DNA from: Beroe ovata
Lineage: Eukaryota; Ctenophora; Nuda; Beroida; Beroidae
Reading direction: 5' to 3'
DNA length: 64,000 nt
Assembly: GCA_946803715.1 (NCBI GenBank)
Contig: CAMPET010000123.1
Location: 90,311-154,310 of the forward strand
This document shows positions 44,501 through 55,804 of this stretch, piece by piece. Below the pieces are notes generated by a model that was given only the letters and a program-made list of their open reading frames with translations, ran no database searches and had not been told where the DNA came from. Within the stretch, counting starts at the first letter, position 1. Every line of letters starts with the position of its first letter. The position numbers and the translations under genes were made by a program.

Positions 44501-45721
44501 ACAAGAAGCATCATAACCAAACATTACATAGTTGTTGCTGGAATTATTGGAACTGCAGCCTCACTTGTTAACATTGTTTCTATCGTGAAACACTTCCTAG
44601 AGGTACGCACAATTCGACAAATGAACAGTTTTATAAACCAGTCATTCATAGCCATGATCTCTGTAGGTGATATGCTGGTGGGAATCTACATGATATGTAT
44701 TGTAGCTGAGACTCTTTCCTTTGGAGATACTTATTGTGAAAAAAGATATGAATGGTTGAGCAGTGATGATTGCTCTATCCTAGGGGTTGTGAGTACAACT
44801 GGAACTCTCATTTCTATGTTTTCTATGACATCTCTAAGTATCTTCAGGATGGTTTCCTTAAAGTCAATGATGAGTGCAGGCGAATTGAATATAAAGAGAG
44901 TCATCAAAGTATCATTGATTTGCCTTCTCATCTCTTCAGCAGCATTCACAATAGCTTTGGTTCCAGCATTAACACCATTTTCAGCATATTTTGTGAATGG
45001 TTTATACTTTTACAATAATCCAATGTTCACTGGAATAGTTGACCGAAAGCAATTGCGTGATGTGATCCGTGAATTACAGGCCACTGATGATCACTTGAAG
45101 CTACATTCAATTGGACATGACATACCATGGGAGTATTATGAGACCCTGTTATATGAATCTTACTATGGCGGAAACTTACAAGGAACAACAGATTCATTAC
45201 GAAACCAGAAAATTGGTTTTTATGGAAACCAAGGAGTATGTTTATTCAAATACTTTGTAACTCCTGATGATCCACAGATGGCATTCTCATTGTCGGTGTT
45301 AGTTGCTAGTGCATTGTGTTTCATAATCATTACAGGCTGTTACGTAATCATCTTCAAACATGCTGCATCCAGCACCAAAACGTCTGGAGCCCCTGCCTCA
45401 CAGCGTAACTCAATGCTCCGCCTCCAGAGGAAGATATCATTGATTATTCTCACAGACTTTTTGACTTGGGTACCATTCATTTTCATATGTATATTCCATT
45501 TTTTTCAAGTGATAGATGCAACCTTCCTATATGAATTTTGCTCTATTCTACTCATTCCAATCAATAGTGTTATCAATCCAATCATATATAATGGTGACAA
45601 AATAATTGCTTCCATAAAATCACTGCCATGTATCTTTAAAGGAAACAGGACTGGTTCCCTAAGCCAACAAGCAACAGTCATGTCAAATAATATAGAAATG
45701 ACTGTGATAGAGGACAAGTGA
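38516..45721 (+). CDS. Multidomain receptor: SUEL lectin, ShK, LDLa and rhodopsin-like 7TM (11 exons)
   Basis: 1355-residue predicted GPCR. Exons: 38516-38582, 39071-39211, 39346-39514, 39826-39959, 40170-40313, 40812-40989, 41616-41773, 41864-41953, 42054-42158, 42703-42924, 43062-45721; frame closed. Order: signal peptide (1-22); short Ig-like segment (C-x14-W, about 24-69); SUEL/galactose-binding lectin (about 74-170, starting SCDGSPVELVC); ShK-like module (172-213, ending TYCRMTCGLC); unassigned region (220-465); Cys-rich ectodomain with several LDLa-type repeats (for example CDGNDDCTDGRDELC at 690, CNTKIDCTDGSDESDC at 886, CDGKTDC at 928); then seven membrane segments (about 957-1310). 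The 7TM shows SVGDMLVG in TM2, SIFRM in place of DRY, DFLTWVPF in TM6 and NPIIYN in TM7, which resembles class-A LGR/LDLa receptors. The whole 7TM and the LDLa part sit in one 2.66-kb exon, as if fused to older small ectodomain exons. Ligand and G protein are unknown. Confidence 0.87.
39556..39662. mobile_element. ~105-bp palindromic MITE
   Basis: Arms read CAAGGGCGATTGAAAATCGA and its reverse complement TCGATTTTCAATCGCCCTTG, meeting at a central GTCGAC-type palindrome. It lies in the receptor intron between 39515 and 39825. Confidence 0.85.
40355..40680. repeat. ~17-bp minisatellite with assembly gap (N at 40472-40586)
   Basis: Tandem CTCCTCAGTGTGCGTGA units flank a 115-base N run in the receptor intron between 40314 and 40811. 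Frames reading across it are not genes. Confidence 0.93.
41367..41494 (+). mobile_element. ~128-bp MITE, copy 1
   Basis: Both ends carry ATGTGTACACAT. The interior has GCGGAAGGAAAGAAAAAGAC and, inverted, GCGCGTCTTTTCTTTCCGTC. It has the same family features as 42345-42473 but the opposite orientation. It lies in the receptor intron between 40990 and 41615. Confidence 0.9.
42345..42473 (-). mobile_element. ~129-bp MITE, copy 2 (inverted relative to copy 1)
   Basis: The reverse complement aligns along its length to 41367-41494, including the ATGTGTACACAT end. The other end has one change, giving ATGTTTACACAT. It lies in the receptor intron between 42159 and 42702. Confidence 0.9.
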
Positions 45722-45901
45722 ATGGCAATATTTATGAGTGGCAATTGTGAGCAATGATGAATGATAAACAGCAGTGTTATAAATGTTTATTGATGATCAG
45801 TAAGTTTCGTTTCATTTGAGTCTCACAGCGCGGGAACAGCAAAAAATTGCCGGATGTTCATGCTATCTGGCCACTGTTTTTAGTGCACAACAGAGCTAGT
45901 T

Positions 45902-46010
45902 GTAGGATTTCACCCTACCCTTGCTGGCGGGATTTTATCCCTGGCGGATTGAAAATTTTATCCCTGGCGGATTGAAAATTGCGCGCGCCGACGGTAGGGT
46001 AAAATCCTAC
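45902..46010. mobile_element. MITE with GTAGGATTT...ATCCTAC ends, second copy
   Basis: Same family as 119-226, here with clean termini (GTAGGATTTCACCCTACCC and its near reverse complement) and an internal duplication of TTTTATCCCTGGCGGATTGA. Confidence 0.85.
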
Positions 46011-46114
46011 ACCAGAGCTAGGTTATTACCATCGACAGCCTTGCCGGGCGAAGCTAGGCCCTCTGACACGAAGCGGCGAGCGTCAGCCCGGCGCGCGCAA
46101 AACCCGGGCCAATT

Positions 46115-46263
46115 GCAGAGTCAAACATGTTTTTGTCAAATGTTACCTGACCTGTTTCTCGCGCGCGGCCGCGGCGCGCGCGCCTTCTTCGAAGGCCGAA
46201 AGAAGGCGCGCGCGAACAACAGGTCAGGTGACATCTGACAAACATGTTTCCCATTCCCGGGCC
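46115..46263. mobile_element. GC-rich fold-back element
   Basis: An inverted repeat whose arms contain AAACATGTTT, GTTACCTGACCTGTT and GCGCGCGC, and, reversed, AACAGGTCAGGTGACATCTG and AAACATGTTT. The GC-rich centre contains CTTCGAAG. Confidence 0.8.
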
Positions 46264-46384
46264 GCGCTGCGTGACATATAAATACTTTACGCGCGTTGCG
46301 TTGCGCGACTGCGCGTCGCGTCTAGTCTCATGTCAGTTGAAATTGAGCTGGAATGCCGGATGGTGTTCATGTTTCTTGTTTGCT

Positions 46385-47241
46385 TTCATTGCGGTCTTCG
46401 TCGCCTGTTTCGGCCTTCGATGAAGGCGCGCGCAAGAAACAGCGGACAAATAACATCCGGCCCGGCAAATTTTCAGATAATCGAATAATCAGTATAAATA
46501 AAAGGCGCGCAACACTTGCACCCAGCTCCAGCTCTATTTTACATTTCCCTGGCAGTCACTTGCCGTGCGCATGAGACATGAATAGGAACTTCGTGGCTTA
46601 CATAATAATAAGCGGTTTAGCATCGCCACACAAGTGTCAAGTGCAGCAAAAATTACCGTGATCAATGATATTTTATATGCTGGGTTTTTCATCAACTGCC
46701 ACAGTCAATTTTTGTGAAGTGAATTCACTCAACTGCACACTGACTGATGAATGCTCACAATATGACCGTACTTATGATATGACTGTGGTCCCTAGTCAAT
46801 TTTTTCCCTCCCCAATCACCTTTCTTGTTTTACAAAATAGGTATAGCAGAGATGAAAAAAGTGATATGACTGTGGTCCCTAGACTTCACAGTGTGGGGGT
46901 GTGGTCCCTACACTTCACTCATAATATGACTGTACTCCACTTGTAATATGACTGCAGTCTCTAAACTTCACGGTGCTTTACCTGGTACCTATACCTGGAG
47001 GTGACTGCTTGGGGGGCCTAATAGCCAACCTCATGAAAAGCTTTCGATCTCACAATTTAAGCACCACCCTGAAAGCTGAGTTAGGTATTTGACTGATGGT
47101 GCCTGCATGCCATGTATGATTCAATTTGTTCAATTCAATTCAAATATAAATAGATAAGAGAATAATGATGCCAGAATCATTGCAAAGCGCCCCTCAGTTG
47201 ATCCTTGTCACAATTATGGATAAAATATAAGTTATGATATA
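46385..47241 (+). repeat. ~0.86-kb duplicated block, copy A
   Basis: Starts in the GCGCGC repeat and runs through GGCGCGCAACA, AGTCACTTGCC, TGATATTTTA-TGCTGGGTTT, AATATGACTG repeats and GGTGACTGCTTGGGGGGCCT. It is nearly collinear with 47482-48336. Both copies lack open frames with coding signatures. Confidence 0.85.
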
Positions 47242-47481
47242 CAAATAAAACACAGTTATTGGGCTGTCTTAACTTTAAGTTTCATGGTTGAGACCAATCG
47301 TCAGAAGACATTTCAATATGGTGTATATCACAATTAAGTATGAACTACTCCTTCATAAAACACTCAAGTCGAATCAAAGATGTCTACCTAGTANTACCTG
47401 TGCCCCTTTCTACGACTTTTCAGTTCACTGACTCTGAGTAGAATAGGGGCGCGCAACGTGTGCACAGTGTGCACATTTTCA

Positions 47482-48336
47482 TCGCCTGTTTCGGCCGCGG
47501 CCTTCGATGAAGGCGCGCGCAAGAAACAGCGGACGCCGGACAAATAACATCCGGAAAATTTTCAGATAATCAAATAATCAGTAAATAAAAGGCGCGCAAC
47601 ATTTGCAGTACACAGCTCTATTCCATATTTCCCCTGGCAGTCACTTGCCGCGCGCATGAGACATGAATAGGATCGGATCAGGAACTTCGCGGCTTAAATA
47701 ATATTAAGCGGTCTAGCATCGCCACACAAGTGTCAAGTGCAGTAAAAATTACCGTGATCAATGATATTTTAAATGCTGGGTTTTTCATCAACTCCGACAG
47801 TCAATTTTTGTGAAGTGAATCCACTCAACTGCACACTGAATGATGAATGCTCACAATATGACTGTACTTATGATATGACTGTGGTCCCTAGTCAATTTCT
47901 TTCCCTCCCCAATCACCTTTTTTGTTTTACAAAATAGGTATAGCAGAGATGAAAAAAAAGTGATATGACTGTGGTCCCTAGCCTTCACAGTGTGGGGGTG
48001 AGGTCCCTACACTTCACTCATAATATGACTGTACTCCACTTGTAATATGACTGCGGTCTCTAAACTTCACAGTGCTTTACCTGGTACCTATACCTGGAGG
48101 TGACTGCTTGGGGGGCCTCCAACCTCATGAAAAGCTTTCGATCTCACAATTTAAGCACCACCCTGAAAGCTGAGTTAGGTATTCGACTGATGGTGCCTGC
48201 ATGCCATGTATGATTCAATTTGTTCAATTCAATTCAAATATAAATAGATAAGAGAATAATGATGCCAGAATCATTGCAAAGCGCCCCTCAGTTGATCGTT
48301 GTCACAATTATGGATAAAATGTAAGTTATGATATAT
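47482..48336 (+). repeat. ~0.86-kb duplicated block, copy B, upstream of the TXNDC16-like gene
   Basis: Collinear with copy A, with substitutions and small indels. It ends about 290 bp before the TXNDC16-like start codon. A single N placeholder (47394) lies between the two copies, so the tandem arrangement may be an assembly effect. Confidence 0.8.
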
Positions 48337-48624
48337 GAAATTAATGTTGAATTCAATAGAACACTAACACTACAGCAATCAATGGACCTTCTTCTGTGCT
48401 ACAAAAGGATTATTTATATAATGCACTCCTGTTATGTTCCTTCTTCTTTTCTCAATTGGTACTAGATTCCATGCAACTTAAAACTTCATTTGATTGTTCA
48501 AAAATTACCACTGGACAAATACCTATGGATGTATAGATCTTAGATTGACCATGTTATTTTATATTGTTCACTTGTTCACATGATACAGTAAAATACCTCA
48601 ATCTCCCCTCCATGTTGAGCACAG

Positions 48625-51600
48625 ATGTTGAGAAAGATCTGCATAATTGGTGTCCTTACATATGCCTTTGCCCAACATATAGAGCTCTGTTGCTCATTTA
48701 CAGGTTATATGGCTTGACATTTATTAGCATCCATCAGCAAATTTTACCCAATCAATTGATGAGTAGACATAAAGCATAGACAATACCTACTTGCTTAATT
48801 TGTTTCAGAAAACCTGCAGAAAGATGTGGCTATTCTCTCATCTATGTTTGATTCAGTTGGACTTAAAATCATCATGGTACATAGTATTATGTCGTTTAAC
48901 ACCATGAAAGATTATGTTTTCCCAATCCAATAGAGCTTTGTGACTTTCATCTTTTTACACATTTACAGTATTTCAACTTGAATCAGTTTTATCCACAAGA
49001 AGAGAGTAGGCAAGGTGCTTTTGGTATGCCATATTAATCTTTCACTATTTTGGGAACCACGCCTCTTTAAATATCCTTTTTTGTGAAACTTTGGCTGTAA
49101 TATAGGGAAAGTTTATAAGAAACAAAAAGTTTATGCATTGACAAACTCTCTTGGTCTTTCAGATAGGATTAATCAGTTAGAAACATGGTGCAGTGACAAC
49201 TATGAACTATAATGAATATATTAATAACTGACTTAGTCTCAATAAATTTTTGATGTCATTCAGGGCTGCAGCAAGAAACCAACGAACAAGTGTCAGTGTT
49301 TTTCAAGTGGTTGGGGCTGTAACGACATAGTTCTCAGGAAATTAGATACAGGGTAGCGTACTGAGTCTTGAACATATCATTTTCAAGATAGTGTATAGAT
49401 ACAATACATGTATGTATATCACGACAACTCTTTCAGTAATACTATCAATGTGAAGAATGGGAAGCCAGCTCATATCTTCGACCAAGTTATGAGGTAAACT
49501 GTTTCACTGTCCACATTTCGGTCGTGAGAAAATATATCAATGACCCCCGACTGACCCCCTGCAGGCCCCCTACTGACCCCCTGATAAACCTCTCCTGACC
49601 CCCATTTTGCTCGGACCAAGGTCGCGCATTGATTTAACAATATCACAGAGATTTGGTCCCGGCAAGGAAGCCCGAAGACAAGGATAGTACTCATGTGTAT
49701 TTCTGTAACAAAGATAGGCTCGGGACACCCTATCTATGGAGTGTGGTCCAGAACAGCAGTTGGTCCAGCAGGAAGTGGTGCTTCAGTTGCGAAAATTCGT
49801 ACGAAATTAGGATCAACTCTAATTTGTCTCTTGGTGTTGCAGGATTTGATAAGTCCATTAAGCAACTCATAGCTTCCCTTCCTAAGCTCGACCTTGATAC
49901 TGCTAAAACATCGGAGTTCAAGGTGAGAAAACACGTGTCTTGCTTCATTGCGTTTTTCATCATATCGTGTGAATGGAAAAGATATGACCGAATTCACATT
50001 TCTTAGTAATCGAGTTACAATTTCCATTTCAGAAAGACGATGATTTGCAAGTGATAATAACTGCAACGAGCGAGCTAGCATTTTCCCACATATCAGAGCG
50101 TGTAACTGCACTTCTAGGAAAACCTCGCATAACTTACCGACCTTATCAAAAAACAGGTACTTTATGTTTGTGCATCTATTTTTGATATGCCTAGTTATTC
50201 TCAAATCTCATGCTTTAAGACGCAATTATTTTACTGTAGAATTTCATCTGAAATCAGGGCTTTGTCCCAAGATCGCTATTTTTCCAGTAACACGAAGTGC
50301 ACATCGTCTAAAACCACCTCTTATCGAAAAATCTCCCTCCTACAGAAAGCTTTAAGCTACAAAAAGAGGAATTAATCATGGAGTTTCCCTACTTCAAGTG
50401 CAAGGCGTTCAACTATCTTCATTGTCTAGCATTGCTCCGCTCTTACCATGAGGTGATTGTGGAGTCAAACTCTTCAGAACTCACTCATATATAATTATCT
50501 GTTACAAACATTATATATAATCATGAAATGCCCAAATGTCCAACACTCACACATAATCTCAGAGTCAGACAGAGACCCTCTACCATCTATCCAGTGATCT
50601 ACTTGGTGAGATATTCGTCAGTCTTTTCATCTTGACATTTTGTACTCAAAACAATTGTCAACATCAAAACATGATGCATGTTCTACTCATGTTCTACTCA
50701 TGTACTCTACATGTGTTTCATCATACCTCAGATTTGTTCATGACGACCACGCCAACCCCGGCAGTTTTGGTTGTGTACAACCCCACCCACTTCGAGCAGA
50801 CTCAGGTTATAACAGCGGCTGTGCATGTTCCTGTGAATGTTCCCGTTCATGTTCATTGTTCCTGTACGTTCCTGTGTGTTCCTTTACAAGTTCCTGTACA
50901 TGTTTATTGTTCCTGCGTGTTCCTGTGCGTTCCTGTAAATGTTCCTTTACAAGTTCCTGTACATGTTCCTGTGTATGTTCCTGTACATGTTCCCGTATGT
51001 TCCTGTGTGTTCCTGGCAATGTTGTTGTATGTTCCTGTATATTCCTGACAATGTTGCGGTATGTTCTTGGTCTTGTACGTCATGTTTTTGGTCATTATAA
51101 AGTTATAATAAGAATGTTCTGCCGGGATTTGACACGATTTAACACTACTGTTTGCAGGAGTTATGTGTACACATTGACTCGTCGTTAGGCCAGAGTACAC
51201 TAACGGATTATACTGTAGCAATGATGCCTGAATCATCTACGTGGAATGCTGGCATTTACTACATGCTATACCCGAACACACTCAAGGTGAGGTGACATTT
51301 TGAATGTAATAATTGGCAAGGAACTGTAATATCAGGCGTAATTATGAATGCTGTAGAGGGGTGGCATGATACATTTTTTATAATTATATAATTGGTGCAC
51401 CTGTGTGTCATACGGTAGACCTATTCACGGTGAATCAGTGCGAGCAGCCATTTAAATACCAAAATCGCTATTTTAGTACCGTTCGCGTAACGCGCGGTGA
51501 CAATGAAGCTCAAATACTGCGCGCTGGGGCTAATCATTGCTGCGCGCGAGTGCCGGAGGTTCAATGCATGCGCGTCTTGACGGAAAATAAAGCACATGGC

Positions 51601-54592
51601 ACTTTCTGTGTTCCGAAGAATCCTCCACTCCATCGATCACTATTTTACTCATCTTAAGAGTTTTTCTACAGATTCTATTGCATTTTCTCCTCGCCCATCT
51701 GTTCTCAGTCGAACAGAGAAACGTATAAGCGGAGATTTGATTAAATGTTCTCTTCACAAATCAGGAATGTGAGATTGAGATGGTACAGTGTCTGACACAA
51801 AAATTCCGGATCTACCTTCCCCCGCCATCCACTGAAGCTGGCGTTGTCCATACGGTGTTCGGTGAACAACATTTAGATTTGGAGGATGAACACAAAGGTA
51901 AATAATCGCACTTTCGACGTCATCCATGCGGTAATCTCGACATCATTCATGGCGTAACGCATGTGAATTCCAGGCAATCTGAACAACCGCTGGTTTTTCG
52001 ACCCTCCCAAAGATATCCTGAAATTAGAAGATATCAAGGTTCACTATGAGACCGACTCTCTCTTAGATATTTTAACAATAAATTCTGTTCTAGGTAGTGA
52101 TAAAATATAATCCATCCGCCAGAAAAGTCTCCAAAACTATCGGTATGAACCAGTACTGAACAGCGACTCGACTTCTGTAAAGTTGCTGGATAAGGATGGA
52201 TACCGGAAAGCTGTAGCTGACAAAACGGGTCATTTCATATTGTTTGTATTCAGATGTGAGTCAAAGATTTGGTTAAACCTCAAACTGCAGCAACATCTAC
52301 AATTGATGTCTTCTCATGAGAACAAATTGTGTTTTTGAGAAAGCATGGCTCACCCCATTTACGAATACTTTCTCAGCTGATGTATCCAGTCTCTATACCA
52401 TAAAGCAGTTGCTACAAACAAACATCACTGGAGTAATGGTATTGGAATGTTTCGACTGGAATCTCATCTGTGCCGAACTGGATATCACTGTATACCCCAC
52501 CGTGTATTTTGTCAGGTAGGCCGGAGGTTTCATAGTCACGTCTTGGAAATCATTTAGGCGGTGGAATGTTTCACTGTTATAACGCAGCGTCATTGACACG
52601 TTGGATCTCAGCCGCCCTGTATATTGTGTAATAATGGCAAGACAAAGTACTGGTACAATCCATAATGTGATGTCACCACGCACTCAGAGATGGCAGGAAG
52701 TTACACTACACTGGACCACTGGAAACAAGCTCAATGAACACTTTCCGTGAACTGACCCTCCACCGTGTTGTGACAGTGTCTCACAGGATTCAGATTGACC
52801 TCCTTCTCAAGGGTAATGTCTGCGAGTTGTCTCCTGTAGGTACTCGCGTAGATTTCATACTGTATGCTGCTGTAACTTCAAATTGCCTGAACTCCATTTC
52901 AACTCAAGAAACGCCATCTTTTCATTCGAAACGAGAAAAGCTCAAATAGTTTGTGTGAATCTGATTTACTAATTATCAAGCCATCACAATCACTTATCAT
53001 CCCGCTCTCCCATAATCAGACGGAGAAAACAAAGCTGCTGTTCTGATTAGCTCCGGCAAGTCACGTGAGCTGGAGGATACATTCCATCTGGCATGTGACG
53101 AACTATACGGCTTCGTGAGGTGCTACATTCTCCGTCCTAAGACGGTGAAAGAGGAGGAGGTGGTAATTGTGCACGTGCCACGTGACCCGGTCATGATCAA
53201 CAAGAGATACACCGTGACTCATGATATGGGGTTAGGGGAAATGCTACGTGTCCTCAAGAAACTCTCTACTCCCTCCGTCATATCAGGTTACATTGCTGAC
53301 ACCTTTCATTCAAGTTGAACTGTGATACTATCTTAGTAAGATTCTTACTATGAAGTGAGTACCTACGATTTGGAGTTAGTTCACGTCATCGCACGTCTCA
53401 AGTACAGTTTAACTCAAATTATAAAGCAGCCATGTACGTCAACTGGTGAAACTGAACTTGTATTACTCAGAGACCGAGTTACTTCTGGTATACAAGGAAT
53501 TGTCACAAATCGTACTCTTTGATAATATCCTGGACGATGAGCTTGCAGGAGTGGTCAACTTCTTCCCATTCGTGCAGTTCGTACAGATATCATCACCCGA
53601 TTTCAAGCACACTCTTCTTAACCAACTCATAGGTAATAATGCCACTCGGCACTCATCGCGTGAATTTGAAAAATGCACACCGAATCTAAGACTAGGAACT
53701 CCTAATTTCCAATATTAAGATGTTTCTGCTCCCTCTCTCTAGTCTCAGTTCATATTCTCCCTCTCTTCACAGGTTATGACTACCAGGGTTCCATACTGTT
53801 CATTTCTAAAGATAAGAATTGTGGATACACTCTACCTGAGGAAGCCACGCTTACAACCTGGATACAGGGTGAGTGTTGCCACAGCAACCTAACTACCAGC
53901 AACAATCACTATCAGCAACATAACTACCCGCAACAATCACTATCAGCAACAATCACTATCAACAACAATGACATTTAGCAACAATGACTTTCAGCAACAA
54001 TCACTATCAACAACATAACTACCAGCAACATAACTACCCGCAACAATCACTATCAACAACAATGACTATCAGCAACAATCACTATCAGCAACAATGACTT
54101 TCAGCAACAATAACCACTGCCAGCGATACGAGGCTGTACATAGAAACTACAACCACTTTTTCCATGCAACCCAACTTTTTTCAGCTGCAATTGATGGAAA
54201 GATGAGACCTGATTTTCATCTCAAAGATTTGAAAAGCTCAACGTATCAGTATCAAGATATCTACTATCTTAACCAGTTCAATCTGTTTAAAGACAACGTC
54301 AGGTAAGAACAAACTATACGGGTTGATATTATTCACGTGGAAATCAGATAAGTTGTGCTAAGTTTCCCGCTTCCCTCGTTTCTTTCCCCTTCTCTTCCTC
54401 TTCGTATATTTCTCCCACTGGTGAGAATCTTCCACTATAATCCCACCAGGACAATTATTCTATTTTTGCTCCCATATTCATTTTAACGATTCTTGTACTT
54501 GCATATATACGCCTGTCTCCAGGTCTATGCGCGGACGAGTTGACGAAATGAGACAGAGGAATTCTGGGTTTTCATCCCATCAAGAGTTGTAG
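48625..54592 (+). CDS. TXNDC16: TXNDC16-like ER thioredoxin-domain protein (22 exons, 771 aa)
   Basis: Exons: 48625-48703, 48809-48876, 48969-49023, 49264-49306, 49437-49493, 49649-49740, 49843-49922, 50033-50156, 50346-50452, 50563-50605, 50732-50805, 51158-51286, 51765-51897, 51974-52093, 52154-52255, 52344-52515, 52688-52812, 53020-53286, 53471-53632, 53773-53868, 54185-54302, 54523-54592; frame closed. Signal peptide MLRKICIIGVLTYAFA, then several degenerate thioredoxin folds. The clearest (about residues 425-535) has FVFRSW at the usual CxxC site, so no redox pair there, and VYPTVYF with the cis-proline. The segment order and spacing follow human TXNDC16/ERp90 (825 aa) as I recall it, for example DGRKLHYTGPL after the thioredoxin core. 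The C-terminus is HQEL, a plausible KDEL-type ER-retrieval signal. A chaperone-like role in ER protein folding is inferred. Least certain are the donor at 49740 and the junction at 52093/52154. Confidence 0.83.
50815..51060. repeat. (GTTCCTGTACAT)-type minisatellite in an intron
   Basis: Imperfect 12-bp units of GTTCCTGT with ACAT, GTGT or AAAT. It produces long spurious open frames on both strands in the intron between 50806 and 51157. Confidence 0.88.
53880..54112. repeat. (CAGCAACAATCACTAT)n minisatellite in an intron
   Basis: About 14 imperfect 15-17-bp units built on AGCAACAATCACTATC and AGCAACATAACTACC, in the intron between 53869 and 54184. Confidence 0.9.
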
Positions 54593-55804
54593 ACGAGGGA
54601 ATTCACCGGGAGGCTGAACTCCATATTTATTTGGAGATCGGATCGAACAAGTCGTTAAATGATACTGATAGGCGAGAAAAAACCTTATTTTAAAAGCTTA
54701 TTTGAAACCTTATTTAAAACCTTATTTTAACTTTATCGGATTGAATGAAGGTCCTTTGATAATTGGCGGAGATTCTTCGTCCTTTCGAACCCGAGTTTCA
54801 TTAAATTCATTCCATTTTCTTTTACGAAAATTGATATTATTATCTAAGTTTTGAGTAATTTATTTGCAAATTGATATCTAATTTCAAGTCATGATTTATT
54901 TATTTTATTTGAAATTGCAATTAATCTACTATCAACATGCGATGTAACTGTACAATGCAATGTACGTGTAACAAATTTATTGATGACATATTTCGAGAGC
55001 TTGAAAAGAACAGTGTTTATTGTCCAAAGTCCTTCATCAGTCCCATTCTGCATTCTGATCAATGACCATCTGGCAGTGTCGGATGAAATTGAAATTATAA
55101 TCAAATCCGATTTCTGAGCAACTGTTTCACTGCTTCGGTTAGGACGAAAATGACAAATGTCACTATACTAAGTAGTGTCTTACTGTATGGCTAATTTGGG
55201 GATTACTGAAAGTCTCCATATTTTTGTCGCCCCATTTCTTAATTGAATTCCCGGTAACGGGTAATATGGGTGTCGAATGAGGGCAGGCTATTCTACAACT
55301 GCATCTCATTTCTTTAATGAGTAACGACCTGTAAGTGACACTTGCTATGTGTAACCTATTCGTTCCACAACGTAGTTACGGTTCCCACTTTTCACGTGTG
55401 CTTCCTTGCTGCGCGCCGCTGGTTCGCACGTGCAGAACTATGCAGTTATCGAAAGCGCGCGCGCAACTCATTCTTTGGTGCAATCCGTTTGTGTTGCGAC
55501 GTTGGGTTATGTAATTGCATGATTCTTAAGCTGCATGATTTTCGATCCGAATGAGCGTAAATCTTATATTTGAATGAGAATTGGGTTTGGTGTGTAAGGG
55601 AGGGATCTTAACTTTGATGTGGAAACAAACATTTTACTGTAGCAACAGATCAACGTTTCGTTTCATTGTTCATTGAAGTCCTATTAATCATCAAAAGATT
55701 GGGTTTGTTTCTACATCTCATACATTTCAAAATTCAGAATGTGAACCGTGATTTGCCTGTTGGGATAAACCTGAGGGTTCTATGAGGAAAAAGTTCTGAA
55801 GGGA
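54593..55804. other. Intergenic region before the CAP receptor pair
   Basis: 3' flank of the TXNDC16-like gene and promoter side of the first CAP gene. No spliced exon was recognised. A GCGCGCGCG block lies near 55456-55464. Confidence 0.5.

Noticed and set aside
45921-46574. Arg/Ala-rich open frames at 46 kb
   Set aside because: They follow GCGCGC-rich MITE and fold-back sequences, not genes.
49264-49380. Cys-rich alternative frame (GCSKKPTNKCQC) extending the fourth TXNDC16 exon to the donor near 49355
   Set aside because: Its phase does not fit the preceding exon. The frame ending at 49306 (QQETNEQVSVFFK) joins both neighbours in phase and fits a thioredoxin strand.
50640-51188. 182-codon Cys/Ser/Val-rich frame
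   Set aside because: Produced by the GTTCCTGT minisatellite in an intron of the TXNDC16-like gene.
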